A stretch of 64,000 nt of DNA from Treponema sp. (lineage in GTDB: Bacteria; Spirochaetota; Spirochaetia; Treponematales; Treponemataceae): positions 62,001-126,000 of the forward strand of contig JAEESN010000002.1 in the NCBI GenBank assembly GCA_016286365.1. The letters run 5' to 3'. Positions 1 through 8,657 of this stretch are shown piece after piece. The position numbers and the translations under genes are program-made. The notes beneath the pieces were generated by a model. It searched no databases, was not told where the DNA came from, and saw nothing but the letters and a program-made list of their open reading frames with translations. How positions within the stretch are numbered: position 1 is the stretch's first letter; every line of letters begins with the position of its first letter.

Positions 1-1353
1 AGAAGCAACATATACACCCCCACCATTCGTAGCAAAATTGCCTGTAACTATACTTGCATCTCCAAGCTTTACAGTTCCGTTTGTAATTGCAATGCCACCG
101 CCATTACCACTCGCTTTACCTTTTGTTAAAGTAAGCGTTTCTATTTTTACTTCGGCATTTACTGTAAGGTTTAAAACACGACACTTGGAATTTGCATCAA
201 GGATATCTTTAGTATTATCCGTAAGACCTATAAGGTTTATCGTTTTTCCATCGTAATCAGAAGAAGAGATATCTACAAAGCCATTAGCGGAAGAATAAGT
301 ATTATTTGCCATAACCTTTCCGACAATATAGATGTCCCAGGGGGTGGTTGTGTCGGAGGCGTAGACTTCCTTAAAATATTCAAGGGCGGCGTTTACTCCA
401 CCGTGGGTTACGTCGTAGCAGACAACCCGTTTACAGGTGATGCTTCGGTCTGCAAAGGCATTAACCATATCAGCCTGGCTCGAAGAAGTTGTAAAAGCGC
501 CGCCTGTTCCTACGACACAGACTTTTACATCTGAATTTTTTACAACTATCATATCTTCAAGATTAAACTCAATATAATCAGCTTCTGAACCATCCGAAAC
601 ACTATATGAACTTTCCATGTTTGAATAAACTACGACCATGTATGTTATGGTTACGTTTCCTGTTGTAAAATTTGAATCTTCAGAAACTGTAAAATTTATA
701 TGGTGAGTACCAGGTATTACATCTTTAATTTTAAACTCTTTTGTATCCGTACTTGTAGACTTTAATGTTACTGATTTTTTGCTATCACTATCTATTTCGC
801 GGGAAACACCATCATCTATTTCTGCCTTTATATAAAAAGTACGATCCGACTCACCCAAAGGAAGCATTGGAAACCTAACCTCTATTGAAACACTTCCATA
901 CTGTGCAGTATCTGTATAAGGCTTAAGACTTAAGTTATAAGAAGGTGTGGAAGTGCTGATTGTAACAGTCTGATTATCAGATTTTAATACTACAGTGCCG
1001 TCATTCTTTGCCGCTTCTATCTGGATTGTGTGATTACCGGGTAAAAGATTTACATCAAGCGAAGAAGTTTCTTCTGAATAAGGTTTTTCTATAAAGTCCG
1101 AAGAGGCGGTTTCTCTATCTATATAAACTTTTAATGATGTTACTCCAAGTTCAGTATCCAAGTTACTAATTGTAATATCTTTCGAAGGAATTATGACACT
1201 GCGTTCAAAGGAAGGAAGCCCCAGATAAAATCTTACAGTGATTGTTCCATCCTCATTTATTTTTGCTTTTTCCGGAGTACTGCCCGTAGAAAAATCGCAG
1301 CTTAAACAGAAAATCGAAAATAATACTAAAAAAACTACGCTTAATCTTTTCAT
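1..1353 (-). CDS. Lipoprotein with beta-helix-like C-terminal region, truncated by window start
   Basis: Minus-strand reading from ATG at 1353: MKRLSVVFLVLFSIFCLSCDFSTGS..., with a signal peptide and lipobox (CLSC), then Gly-rich repeats (SGNGGGIAITNG, FATNGGGVYVAS). Open through position 1, so it is absent from the ORF track. Confidence 0.8.
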   Translation of the reverse strand, partial: MKRLSVVFLVLFSIFCLSCDFSTGSTPEKAKINEDGTITVRFYLGLPSFERSVIIPSKDITISNLDTELGVTSLKVYIDRETASSDFIEKPYSEETSSLDVNLLPGNHTIQIEAAKNDGTVVLKSDNQTVTISTSTPSYNLSLKPYTDTAQYGSVSIEVRFPMLPLGESDRTFYIKAEIDDGVSREIDSDSKKSVTLKSTSTDTKEFKIKDVIPGTHHINFTVSEDSNFTTGNVTITYMVVVYSNMESSYSVSDGSEADYIEFNLEDMIVVKNSDVKVCVVGTGGAFTTSSSQADMVNAFADRSITCKRVVCYDVTHGGVNAALEYFKEVYASDTTTPWDIYIVGKVMANNTYSSANGFVDISSSDYDGKTINLIGLTDNTKDILDANSKCRVLNLTVNAEVKIETLTLTKGKASGNGGGIAITNGTVKLGDASIVTGNFATNGGGVYVAS

Positions 1354-1366
1354 ATATATCTCCTTA

Positions 1367-3457
1367 CTACTGAACAATAATCTGATAATTCTTTTTTGTG
1401 ATGATTGTCATAGAATCCGCCGCTTGTGCATAAACCTGAATATTATTAGGACCTAAAGAACAGTCTGATGGTATTGGTATATCTGCATAATATCCAACAG
1501 AAACATCTGATTGAATTTTTGCCTCACCATAACTGGTAAACCAGTACTGTATATATCTGTCTGTACCCCACAGATTAATTGCATTATAAGCATCGCTTGA
1601 AACAATGAACCGTATATAACCATCTGAACGGTAAACATTAAGCGACGGGAAGTCTCCCGGATCTATTTCTGTATAATCATCTGGAATTTCAACCCCAAGC
1701 CCAATGCCATAACTCTGCATCTTTATGTAACCGGCCTTATTTGTGCTGTCGTAAACTATTACATAGCCTTCCTGGGTACAGGTGAATTTATTAATACCTG
1801 CATATACATAATTACCGTTATTACTATCTATTAATACTTTAGGAGAGTCTGCATAAACATCTGACTTAATCTTTGCAACTAGAGGCGCTAAAAGGTTGCC
1901 GGCATCTTGAATTTTAATATTTGCAGAAGTTGGGGCACTATAAGCTTCAAGATAAACAGGAGTGTCAAAATATGTGCTTCCGTCTACTGTAAGAGTTTTG
2001 CCGTTAGAAACATATGCACCATATTCTGAATTACCGGTTACAGTAGTATTAATAAGAGAATCACTACTTGCGTTACTTCCTATTAAAACTCCATGGCCCT
2101 TGTTTTTTTTAATTGTCGTATCTGTAAGAGTTATATCTCTATCTGTAGAAAGTACAGAACAATATTTATAATTTTCATCCGAAGCTATATAACTTGAATT
2201 ATCCATAAATGTACAATTAGCACAGACAAGATTTAGCGAAGAATAAACTCCTGAAACTCTCACATTAGTATAATTATTCATAATATTATCATTATTTTGA
2301 ATTTGGACATTATTAAGTGTAAGTTTTTTTACGGTACTTTGAATTACAGGAGCACCTGCTTTTATTCCGCTATTTGTTCTTGAAGAAACATTCGAAGAAC
2401 TCCATATAGCACCACCATGAATCGTAAGATTCTCTATAGTTAATTCTGCATTTACTCCACCAGAAGCCGTTGTCGAAGATATATCTATCATTACTCCTGT
2501 AAAACCAGAACTTCTTAAAAGCATTGAATAGTTATAAGCAGATGTTGTTAAACTGTTTAATTGATTAATATCATTTTCATTTTCTATAGTGCTCATAAGT
2601 CTGATTGCCCGGGCCTGGTCATTAAGAGAAAGATATTTTTTTGCCTCGGCAATTGTTCTTACAGGGTGAGAAGAATCTATTCCTGTCTGAGTATCGTCTG
2701 CTTTTTCCGAAGTATTTTGAGGATCTACATATACATAATTATATTGCCACCTGGCATATAAATAGATATCATCAGGATCTGTTGATTGATAATAATATCC
2801 GTTTGCATCAGAAGGCAGCTTACTGGAAGCATTGCAGTCTGGATCTGTATACCAGCCTTCAAAACTTACACCATTTTCAGAGATAGAAAAATTTATATAA
2901 GGTGGGTCTGGAATATATGCTTTTTCATCAGAGTTTGTTCTTAAAAAGGTATCAGGTCCTCCGGAATAATCCTTTCCTTCAGGCTCAGTGCAGCCTATAT
3001 TTCCATCCCTGAAAGTTATAATTCTTGCCCTATACCAGTCGGGATATAAATCAATTGTATAAGTACCATAGTCTAAATCTTCTAAAATGGATTTAACCGC
3101 AATACCGGAAACATAACCGGAACCATCAATTGATATATAAGCATTTGGAGATGAGGCTGCCATTTTCCAGCCCCGGATAAGATAAAGCGGATTCCAGTCT
3201 TTCAGCTCTTTACTTTCACGATCAGGAAAAGAGACAGGATATATGACATCAGTAAGTTCATAGTGTTTTACTAAAACTTTGGAATCAGAATGTGAAGTAT
3301 CACCAGGATCATACTCATGAAAGATTACCGTAAAAGTTGTGTCTTTCATTATCTGGGTTTCTATATCACCGTTAAAAGAAATTACATCACAATTGGTGAC
3401 CAGGAGAGAAAAAATGAGGGAGAAAATGATAATAAAAAAACTACGTCTTTTACTCAT
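1367..3457 (-). CDS. Lipoprotein with InlB/Listeria-Bacteroides-like segment and beta-helix region
   Basis: Start placed at the internal ATG MSKRRSFFIIIFSLIFSLLVTNCDV (lipobox VTNC). Contains FEGWYTDPDCN...LYARWQYNYVYVDP followed by beta-helix-like repeats. Confidence 0.75.
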   Translation of the reverse strand: MSKRRSFFIIIFSLIFSLLVTNCDVISFNGDIETQIMKDTTFTVIFHEYDPGDTSHSDSKVLVKHYELTDVIYPVSFPDRESKELKDWNPLYLIRGWKMAASSPNAYISIDGSGYVSGIAVKSILEDLDYGTYTIDLYPDWYRARIITFRDGNIGCTEPEGKDYSGGPDTFLRTNSDEKAYIPDPPYINFSISENGVSFEGWYTDPDCNASSKLPSDANGYYYQSTDPDDIYLYARWQYNYVYVDPQNTSEKADDTQTGIDSSHPVRTIAEAKKYLSLNDQARAIRLMSTIENENDINQLNSLTTSAYNYSMLLRSSGFTGVMIDISSTTASGGVNAELTIENLTIHGGAIWSSSNVSSRTNSGIKAGAPVIQSTVKKLTLNNVQIQNNDNIMNNYTNVRVSGVYSSLNLVCANCTFMDNSSYIASDENYKYCSVLSTDRDITLTDTTIKKNKGHGVLIGSNASSDSLINTTVTGNSEYGAYVSNGKTLTVDGSTYFDTPVYLEAYSAPTSANIKIQDAGNLLAPLVAKIKSDVYADSPKVLIDSNNGNYVYAGINKFTCTQEGYVIVYDSTNKAGYIKMQSYGIGLGVEIPDDYTEIDPGDFPSLNVYRSDGYIRFIVSSDAYNAINLWGTDRYIQYWFTSYGEAKIQSDVSVGYYADIPIPSDCSLGPNNIQVYAQAADSMTIITKKNYQIIVQ

Positions 3458-3477
3458 AAGCAGCCGTACCTCATCCC

Positions 3478-4872
3478 CTAAAACCTTACTCCAAGACTTA
3501 AATAAGGCCATAAAAACATTCCGTTTGCGCTGTTCATCCGGGCATAAAGAAAATCAAGTCCGGTTTCTACAATCAGATGTTCAAACGGAATCCAGTTAAA
3601 TGCCAGCCCACCCTCATAACATATATATCCATAGTATAAAGGATTATGTGCCATTTTGGAATAGTTTCCGTGATAATTAATTCCTTCTGTTACAAGAAGA
3701 AAGCCTGCTCCAAGCCTTGCATTTATTCCGATTTTTTTATCTAAGAAATTCCTTCGCACAAGAAAAGAAAAATTTGCTGCGTCGAACGAAAGATTCAAAT
3801 CATAAACTGCATCCTTCTGCTTTATTCGCTTAAAATGATTATAATCTAAAGAAAGGCCGAACTGAAAATCACCCGCTTCCATAAAAAGCCAGTTTACTGC
3901 ACCGCCATAGCCTAAATAATTCTGAATAAGAAAGTCATCGTTTTTTAAGAAGGTGTTCCAGAGCTCTGTAAGGATAAAACCTGAGAGGGCTGTCCCCGTT
4001 ATATCAAATTCGCCGTAATCTACAGCCTCTTTCTGTTCGCGCGAAACTGTAATCACTTCGGAATCTGTAGAATAACCGCTCGGATTTGTGATTACAAGCT
4101 TCCAATCGCCGGTCTTAACATTTTCAAAAGTTGCCGAAGTTGATTTTGCTTCGTTTTCGTCGTAAGTTTCTGAATCTTCTATTTCTTCTACCACGAGTGT
4201 TCCTGGGATTCTTTCGCCTGTTTTTGTGTTTACAAGCTCTACCGTAGAATCCTTTGTGATGTTTTCTATGTCTACAGGGATTTCAAGCGTGTTTGTCTTA
4301 CCCTTGCGCGGCACCTCTATCTGATTCTGCTCAAGATTAACCTCTGGCTTTAAGGCCTTTGTGATGGTAAAGTTATGCCACTCTGTACGGCTTGCTTCGT
4401 GCCCCAGAAAATCGTATGCGATGATTGAATACCTGTATTCTCCCGCCGGAAGTGAAAACTCAAAAAAACAATCTGTAATCCGCTCGCTTTGTAAAACCTC
4501 CTGCCCCATACTGTTCTGAATGATAATCTGATACTCCAGCGCATTCGGCTCTTCCTCCCATTCAAGCTTCTGGATAAAGTCGTGGGTCTGAGAGTTGGTA
4601 TTCTGTTCGGATTCTGCCGGATTTCGGGGGGGCGTATTTTGTTCGGGAGTAAATGCATTCTGGGGGTCGGTTTGCTGTTCGGATGGAAGTGTATTTTCCG
4701 GCTCGGTTTGCTGTTCGGACGTTCGTGCATTCTGGGGGGCGGATTGCTGTTCGAAGCTAGCTGAATTCTGAGAACTACCCTCCTGAGCATAAAGCTGTCC
4801 CGGAATGATAAAAATCACGGCCAGAAAGAGAAAAATCGCGAATGTCTTAAAAATCCATTTTCCAGAGCACAT
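3478..4872 (-). CDS. Secreted/outer-membrane protein with low-complexity repeat and predicted beta-barrel C-terminus
   Basis: Signal peptide (FLFLAVIFIIPGQLYAQ); degenerate SEQQTxPQNA repeats; C-terminus rich in alternating aromatic residues and ending in LGVRF, typical of OM barrels. Confidence 0.7.
   Translation of the reverse strand: MCSGKWIFKTFAIFLFLAVIFIIPGQLYAQEGSSQNSASFEQQSAPQNARTSEQQTEPENTLPSEQQTDPQNAFTPEQNTPPRNPAESEQNTNSQTHDFIQKLEWEEEPNALEYQIIIQNSMGQEVLQSERITDCFFEFSLPAGEYRYSIIAYDFLGHEASRTEWHNFTITKALKPEVNLEQNQIEVPRKGKTNTLEIPVDIENITKDSTVELVNTKTGERIPGTLVVEEIEDSETYDENEAKSTSATFENVKTGDWKLVITNPSGYSTDSEVITVSREQKEAVDYGEFDITGTALSGFILTELWNTFLKNDDFLIQNYLGYGGAVNWLFMEAGDFQFGLSLDYNHFKRIKQKDAVYDLNLSFDAANFSFLVRRNFLDKKIGINARLGAGFLLVTEGINYHGNYSKMAHNPLYYGYICYEGGLAFNWIPFEHLIVETGLDFLYARMNSANGMFLWPYLSLGVRF
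4610..4765. repeat. Degenerate coding tandem repeat (about 11-12 codons per unit)
   Basis: Repeated peptide units SFEQQSAPQNAR / TSEQQTEPENTL / PSEQQTDPQNAF / TPEQNTPPRNPA / ESEQNTNSQ. Confidence 0.7.
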
Positions 4873-4948
4873 ATAAAAGTCCGAATTTTAGACATTTAAT
4901 TATATATGATAATTAGAAATAATTATATAGAAAAAAAATTGAGGGTTA

Positions 4949-5013
4949 CATCGAGGGTTGTCCCCCTTGTAAATGCAGTTTTTCAGCTTTCATCGAGGGT
5001 TGTCCCCCCTGTC
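4949..5013. repeat. Two direct copies of the GAGGGTTGTCCCCCTTGT dispersed repeat
   Basis: catcgagggttgtcccccttgt (4949) and catcgagggttgtcccccctgtc (4991), same orientation, 42 bp apart, just upstream of folE2. Confidence 0.85.
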
Positions 5014-5034
5014 CAATTGTTCTATAATCAATTT

Positions 5035-5802
5035 ATGCGCGATATTCAAAATGAACAGGATACGAGGGAGATTCCCCTCAAAAAAGTTGGTGTAAAAGGG
5101 GTGCGATACCCGGTCTGTGTTTTGGACAAAAATAAAAAAAATCAGAATACGACTGCTACGGTGGACCTTTTTGTAAACCTTCCGCACAAATTTAAGGGCA
5201 CACACATGTCCCGCTTTATCGAAGTTTTTCATAAGCACCACACGAATATCACCATGCTCCATTTTCTTGATATGCTGGACGAAATCCGCACAAAACTCGA
5301 CGCAGAAGAAGCCTTTGGCTCAATCACCTTCCCCTACTACATCGAAAAAAATGCACCCGTTACACAGGCTAAAGGCATAATGCAATACATCTGTTCTTAC
5401 GAAGGCGAAGTTTCCTCATCTGAACGAAAATTTTACATCACAATCGAAGTTCCTGTAACAACCCTCTGCCCATGCTCAAAAGCGATAAGCGAATACGGAG
5501 CACATAATCAGCGCGGCAAAGTAAGGGTAAAACTTTTATATAAGGATTTTTTCTGGATCGAAGACGTTATCAAAATGATAGAAGACAGCGCATCTTCTCC
5601 ACTCTTTTCGGTTCTCAAGCGCGAGGATGAAAAATCTGTGACTGAACACGCATACGATAATCCGCGGTTTGTAGAAGACGTTGTTCGCGAAGTTTATCTT
5701 GGATTAAAAAAGATGAATTTTGAATGGTTCAGCGTAGAAGCCGAAAACGAAGAAAGCATCCACTACCACAACGCCTACGCCTACACAGAGTATACTAAAT
5801 AA
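5035..5802 (+). CDS. folE2: GTP cyclohydrolase FolE2
   Basis: MRDIQNEQDTREIPLKKVGVKGVRYPVCVLD..., VTTLCPCSKAISEYGAHNQRG motif; internal ATG chosen because the upstream extension is repeat-derived. Confidence 0.9.
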   Translation: MRDIQNEQDTREIPLKKVGVKGVRYPVCVLDKNKKNQNTTATVDLFVNLPHKFKGTHMSRFIEVFHKHHTNITMLHFLDMLDEIRTKLDAEEAFGSITFPYYIEKNAPVTQAKGIMQYICSYEGEVSSSERKFYITIEVPVTTLCPCSKAISEYGAHNQRGKVRVKLLYKDFFWIEDVIKMIEDSASSPLFSVLKREDEKSVTEHAYDNPRFVEDVVREVYLGLKKMNFEWFSVEAENEESIHYHNAYAYTEYTK

Positions 5803-5820
5803 TCAGCCAAACGCATGAAA

Positions 5821-5841
5821 AAGTTTTGCATAGCAAAACTT
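5821..5841. terminator. Perfect stem-loop between convergent folE2 and folD
   Basis: aagttttgc-ata-gcaaaactt, 9-bp perfect arms; no long T tract. Confidence 0.4.
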
Positions 5842-5871
5842 CAGGCGCAGGCATATGCATGTATTATTAAA

Positions 5872-6759
5872 TTACCTTTTTCCTGCGCCATCCTGCGCCA
5901 TGGCACTTTCCAATGTATTCTGCATGAGCATTGCAATTGTCATTGGACCAACTCCGCCCGGAACCGGTGTGATATAACTTGTCTTTTCCTTTAAATCATC
6001 AAAATCGCAGTCGCCGATTAAACGGAAGCCTGATTTTTTTGTACTATCCGGAATTCTATTTACACCAACATCGATTACAACAGCTCCATCCTTCACCATA
6101 TCTTTTGTAAGTGTATGAGGATGACCGGAAGCAACAACCACAATATCAGCCTGCCTTGTGATTTCTGCCATATTTTTTGTTCCGGTATGACACATTGTCA
6201 CAGTACAGTTTACATCCTTTCTTGCAAGAAGAATCGAAACAGGTTTTCCTACGATATTTGAACGGCCGATTACAACAGCATGCTTTCCGCTTGTTTCTAT
6301 TCCCATCTTCTGTAAAAGAACGATGATTCCGTGAGGTGTACAAGGTAAAAAGCCCGGACGCCCTATCATCAAATTTCCAACGCTCACAGGATGAAAGCCG
6401 TCTACATCTTTAGAAGGATCTATTGCCATGATAACTTTGTCTTCGTTTATATGCTTTGGAAGAGGAAGCTGAACGAGGATTCCGTGAACCTTATCATCCT
6501 TATTAAGATCATCGATGATTTTTAAAAGCTCTTCTTCTGTAGTTGATTCAGGAACTTCGATTGAACGGTCAACCATTCCGACTTCTGCGAGCGCCTTCCT
6601 TTTTCCGGTAACATAACTTACGCTGGCAGGATTTTCTCCTACTAAGATTACGGCAAGACAAGGCTGAATTCCTTTTTTATTTAATTCTGCAACCTTCTTT
6701 GCAACGTCTGCACGTACATCTGCAGCAATCTGTTTTCCATCTATAATAACGGCACTCAT
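5872..6759 (-). CDS. folD: Bifunctional methylenetetrahydrofolate dehydrogenase/cyclohydrolase
   Basis: [63 protein letters not shown] motifs. Confidence 0.95.
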   Translation of the reverse strand: MSAVIIDGKQIAADVRADVAKKVAELNKKGIQPCLAVILVGENPASVSYVTGKRKALAEVGMVDRSIEVPESTTEEELLKIIDDLNKDDKVHGILVQLPLPKHINEDKVIMAIDPSKDVDGFHPVSVGNLMIGRPGFLPCTPHGIIVLLQKMGIETSGKHAVVIGRSNIVGKPVSILLARKDVNCTVTMCHTGTKNMAEITRQADIVVVASGHPHTLTKDMVKDGAVVIDVGVNRIPDSTKKSGFRLIGDCDFDDLKEKTSYITPVPGGVGPMTIAMLMQNTLESAMAQDGAGKR

Positions 6760-6864
6760 TTAATCCTCCTGGTGTAACTTTCCCATACTGTCTGATATTT
6801 TATTGATAAACAGTCTTAAAAACTGTATAGTAATAAAATATATTATTATAAAAAATGGAGCAAT

Positions 6865-7440
6865 ATGAAACACATTATTTCGGCTATACTTTTAATTTTT
6901 CTTTGTGCTGTACCGGTTTTTTCTCAGGAACAGGGCGATGAATATGATGATGGTTATGTATATGAACAAAACGGCTCTGGAGATCAGTTTGTTAAAATCA
7001 ATGTAGGATTACAGATTCCGCTTAATTTTGGAGATCAGCTTCATAACGGAGGAAGTCTTCACTTAGGATATTACAGATTCTTAAACAGCTGGCTTGCATT
7101 GGGAGGAGAAATCTCTGCAAGTTACAATGTTTCTATTGGAAATAAGGTTTTGGTAATGGTTCCTCTTACTTTTGGAGCATTGTTTCAGCCGGTTTATGAT
7201 AAATTTGAATTCCCGATTTATGTTACAATGGGATTAGGATACGAAACCTGGCAGAACATGAATTATTATCCGTCTTTTATTGCTAAAATATCAGCCGGAG
7301 GATATTACAGATTAAACGAAATGTGTTCTTTTGGTCTTTCAATGGATTATTTCTTTATCCCGGAAACTTACTCAGATTCATCAAAGAATTTCTGCGCTAA
7401 CTTTATGGGAATCACTATTGGAGCAAGATATCACTTCTAA
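6865..7440 (+). CDS. Predicted outer-membrane beta-barrel protein
   Basis: Signal peptide MKHIISAILLIFLCAVPVFSQ; Gly/aromatic beta strands; C-terminal F. Confidence 0.65.
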   Translation: MKHIISAILLIFLCAVPVFSQEQGDEYDDGYVYEQNGSGDQFVKINVGLQIPLNFGDQLHNGGSLHLGYYRFLNSWLALGGEISASYNVSIGNKVLVMVPLTFGALFQPVYDKFEFPIYVTMGLGYETWQNMNYYPSFIAKISAGGYYRLNEMCSFGLSMDYFFIPETYSDSSKNFCANFMGITIGARYHF

Positions 7441-7457
7441 TTTATAAGGTAACGAAA

Positions 7458-8648
7458 ATGAAAAAAAATATATCAAAATCAATTATTCTAGCTTTACTCT
7501 TACTTCCACTTGTTACAGGTTGCCATGATTTAGTATTCAGTAACATCCTAGAAGACGTTGTACCCGAAGAAGCAACTGTAAGCGGAAGCATAAACTCAAT
7601 CACACGCTACACTGTGGGCTCTGGCGAATACCTTGTTTCTTATTCACAGAACGGTCTGATTTATAAATCAAAGGATGATAATCACCACGGAGCATGGAAA
7701 GTTTATAAGCATCTTCCTTTTGAACTTCATCACTATGATTATTATGATACAAAACACTATGGCCAGCAGATTATAAAAACTGCAGCAGATTCAACTAATC
7801 TTTATGTTGTTGCCGTTGAATATGAAAATCATTCAAGCCTTGGAACAAATATTCCTTCAATCTGTCATATCTGGGCAGCAAATATCGATGACTGGGAATC
7901 TTCATCTGTAAGCTGGACTGATTTGAATCCAAGCGGAACTTACACAACAATCTACCGCGACGGAAATTATTATTATTCAAATTTCAATGTGTTCTGCACA
8001 AATGCACCTCAGAAAGGACACAGAAGAGCTTATTTAAGAAATGGGGATTCAACTCTTTATCTTCTTAACGGAACATCTTTAACAACAACTTCTGCCACAA
8101 AGCTTCCATGTGAATCTGGCGGTGATGGAAAAATTGATTCTGCAATTTATTTTGACGGATATTACGTTCTTGATGCCATAGCAGCTACCACAAACGAAAC
8201 TTACAGTTCAGGTCCAACACATTTCTACTTTGCTCCAGATAAGTCAAGCAGAGTTTATTTCGGACAAAATGCATCCAGCGTTGATTCAACTTCAATCGAT
8301 GCCGGTGAAGCTGTTTCATGTCTTGCAATCACTAAGAATGCACTTTTAATCGGACGTGCAAATGTAGAAAAATCATCAGCTTCTTACGGCGGAATCGTAA
8401 AGGCAAATGCAACAAATTACGTTCCTGAAGGAAGTCTTTCTGCATTCACAACAAATGCTGCTGCTCAGATGCCAAGTTCTTATATGATTAATACTCTTTT
8501 AGCAGTGGATTCAAGCCAGAATGAAACTGAAACTGCAATCTACGGATCTGTAATCTTTAGAACAATCGGAACTTCATCTGCCGTTAATTATGATAACGTC
8601 GGAATGTGGTCATACTATCCTTCAAGAGGAAACTGGAACAGAGAATAA
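7458..8648 (+). CDS. Hypothetical lipoprotein
   Basis: MKKNISKSIILALLLLPLVTGCHD with lipobox VTGC. Confidence 0.7.
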   Translation: MKKNISKSIILALLLLPLVTGCHDLVFSNILEDVVPEEATVSGSINSITRYTVGSGEYLVSYSQNGLIYKSKDDNHHGAWKVYKHLPFELHHYDYYDTKHYGQQIIKTAADSTNLYVVAVEYENHSSLGTNIPSICHIWAANIDDWESSSVSWTDLNPSGTYTTIYRDGNYYYSNFNVFCTNAPQKGHRRAYLRNGDSTLYLLNGTSLTTTSATKLPCESGGDGKIDSAIYFDGYYVLDAIAATTNETYSSGPTHFYFAPDKSSRVYFGQNASSVDSTSIDAGEAVSCLAITKNALLIGRANVEKSSASYGGIVKANATNYVPEGSLSAFTTNAAAQMPSSYMINTLLAVDSSQNETETAIYGSVIFRTIGTSSAVNYDNVGMWSYYPSRGNWNRE

Positions 8649-8657
8649 TCTTTTAAG

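Noticed and set aside
4350-4790. 146-aa Pro/Arg-rich ORF inside the 3478-4872 gene
   Set aside because: Frame-shifted reading of the repetitive SEQQT region; compositional artefact.
4906-5034. N-terminal extension of FolE2 from 4906
   Set aside because: The extension is made of repeat-derived residues and the conserved protein starts at the ATG at 5035.
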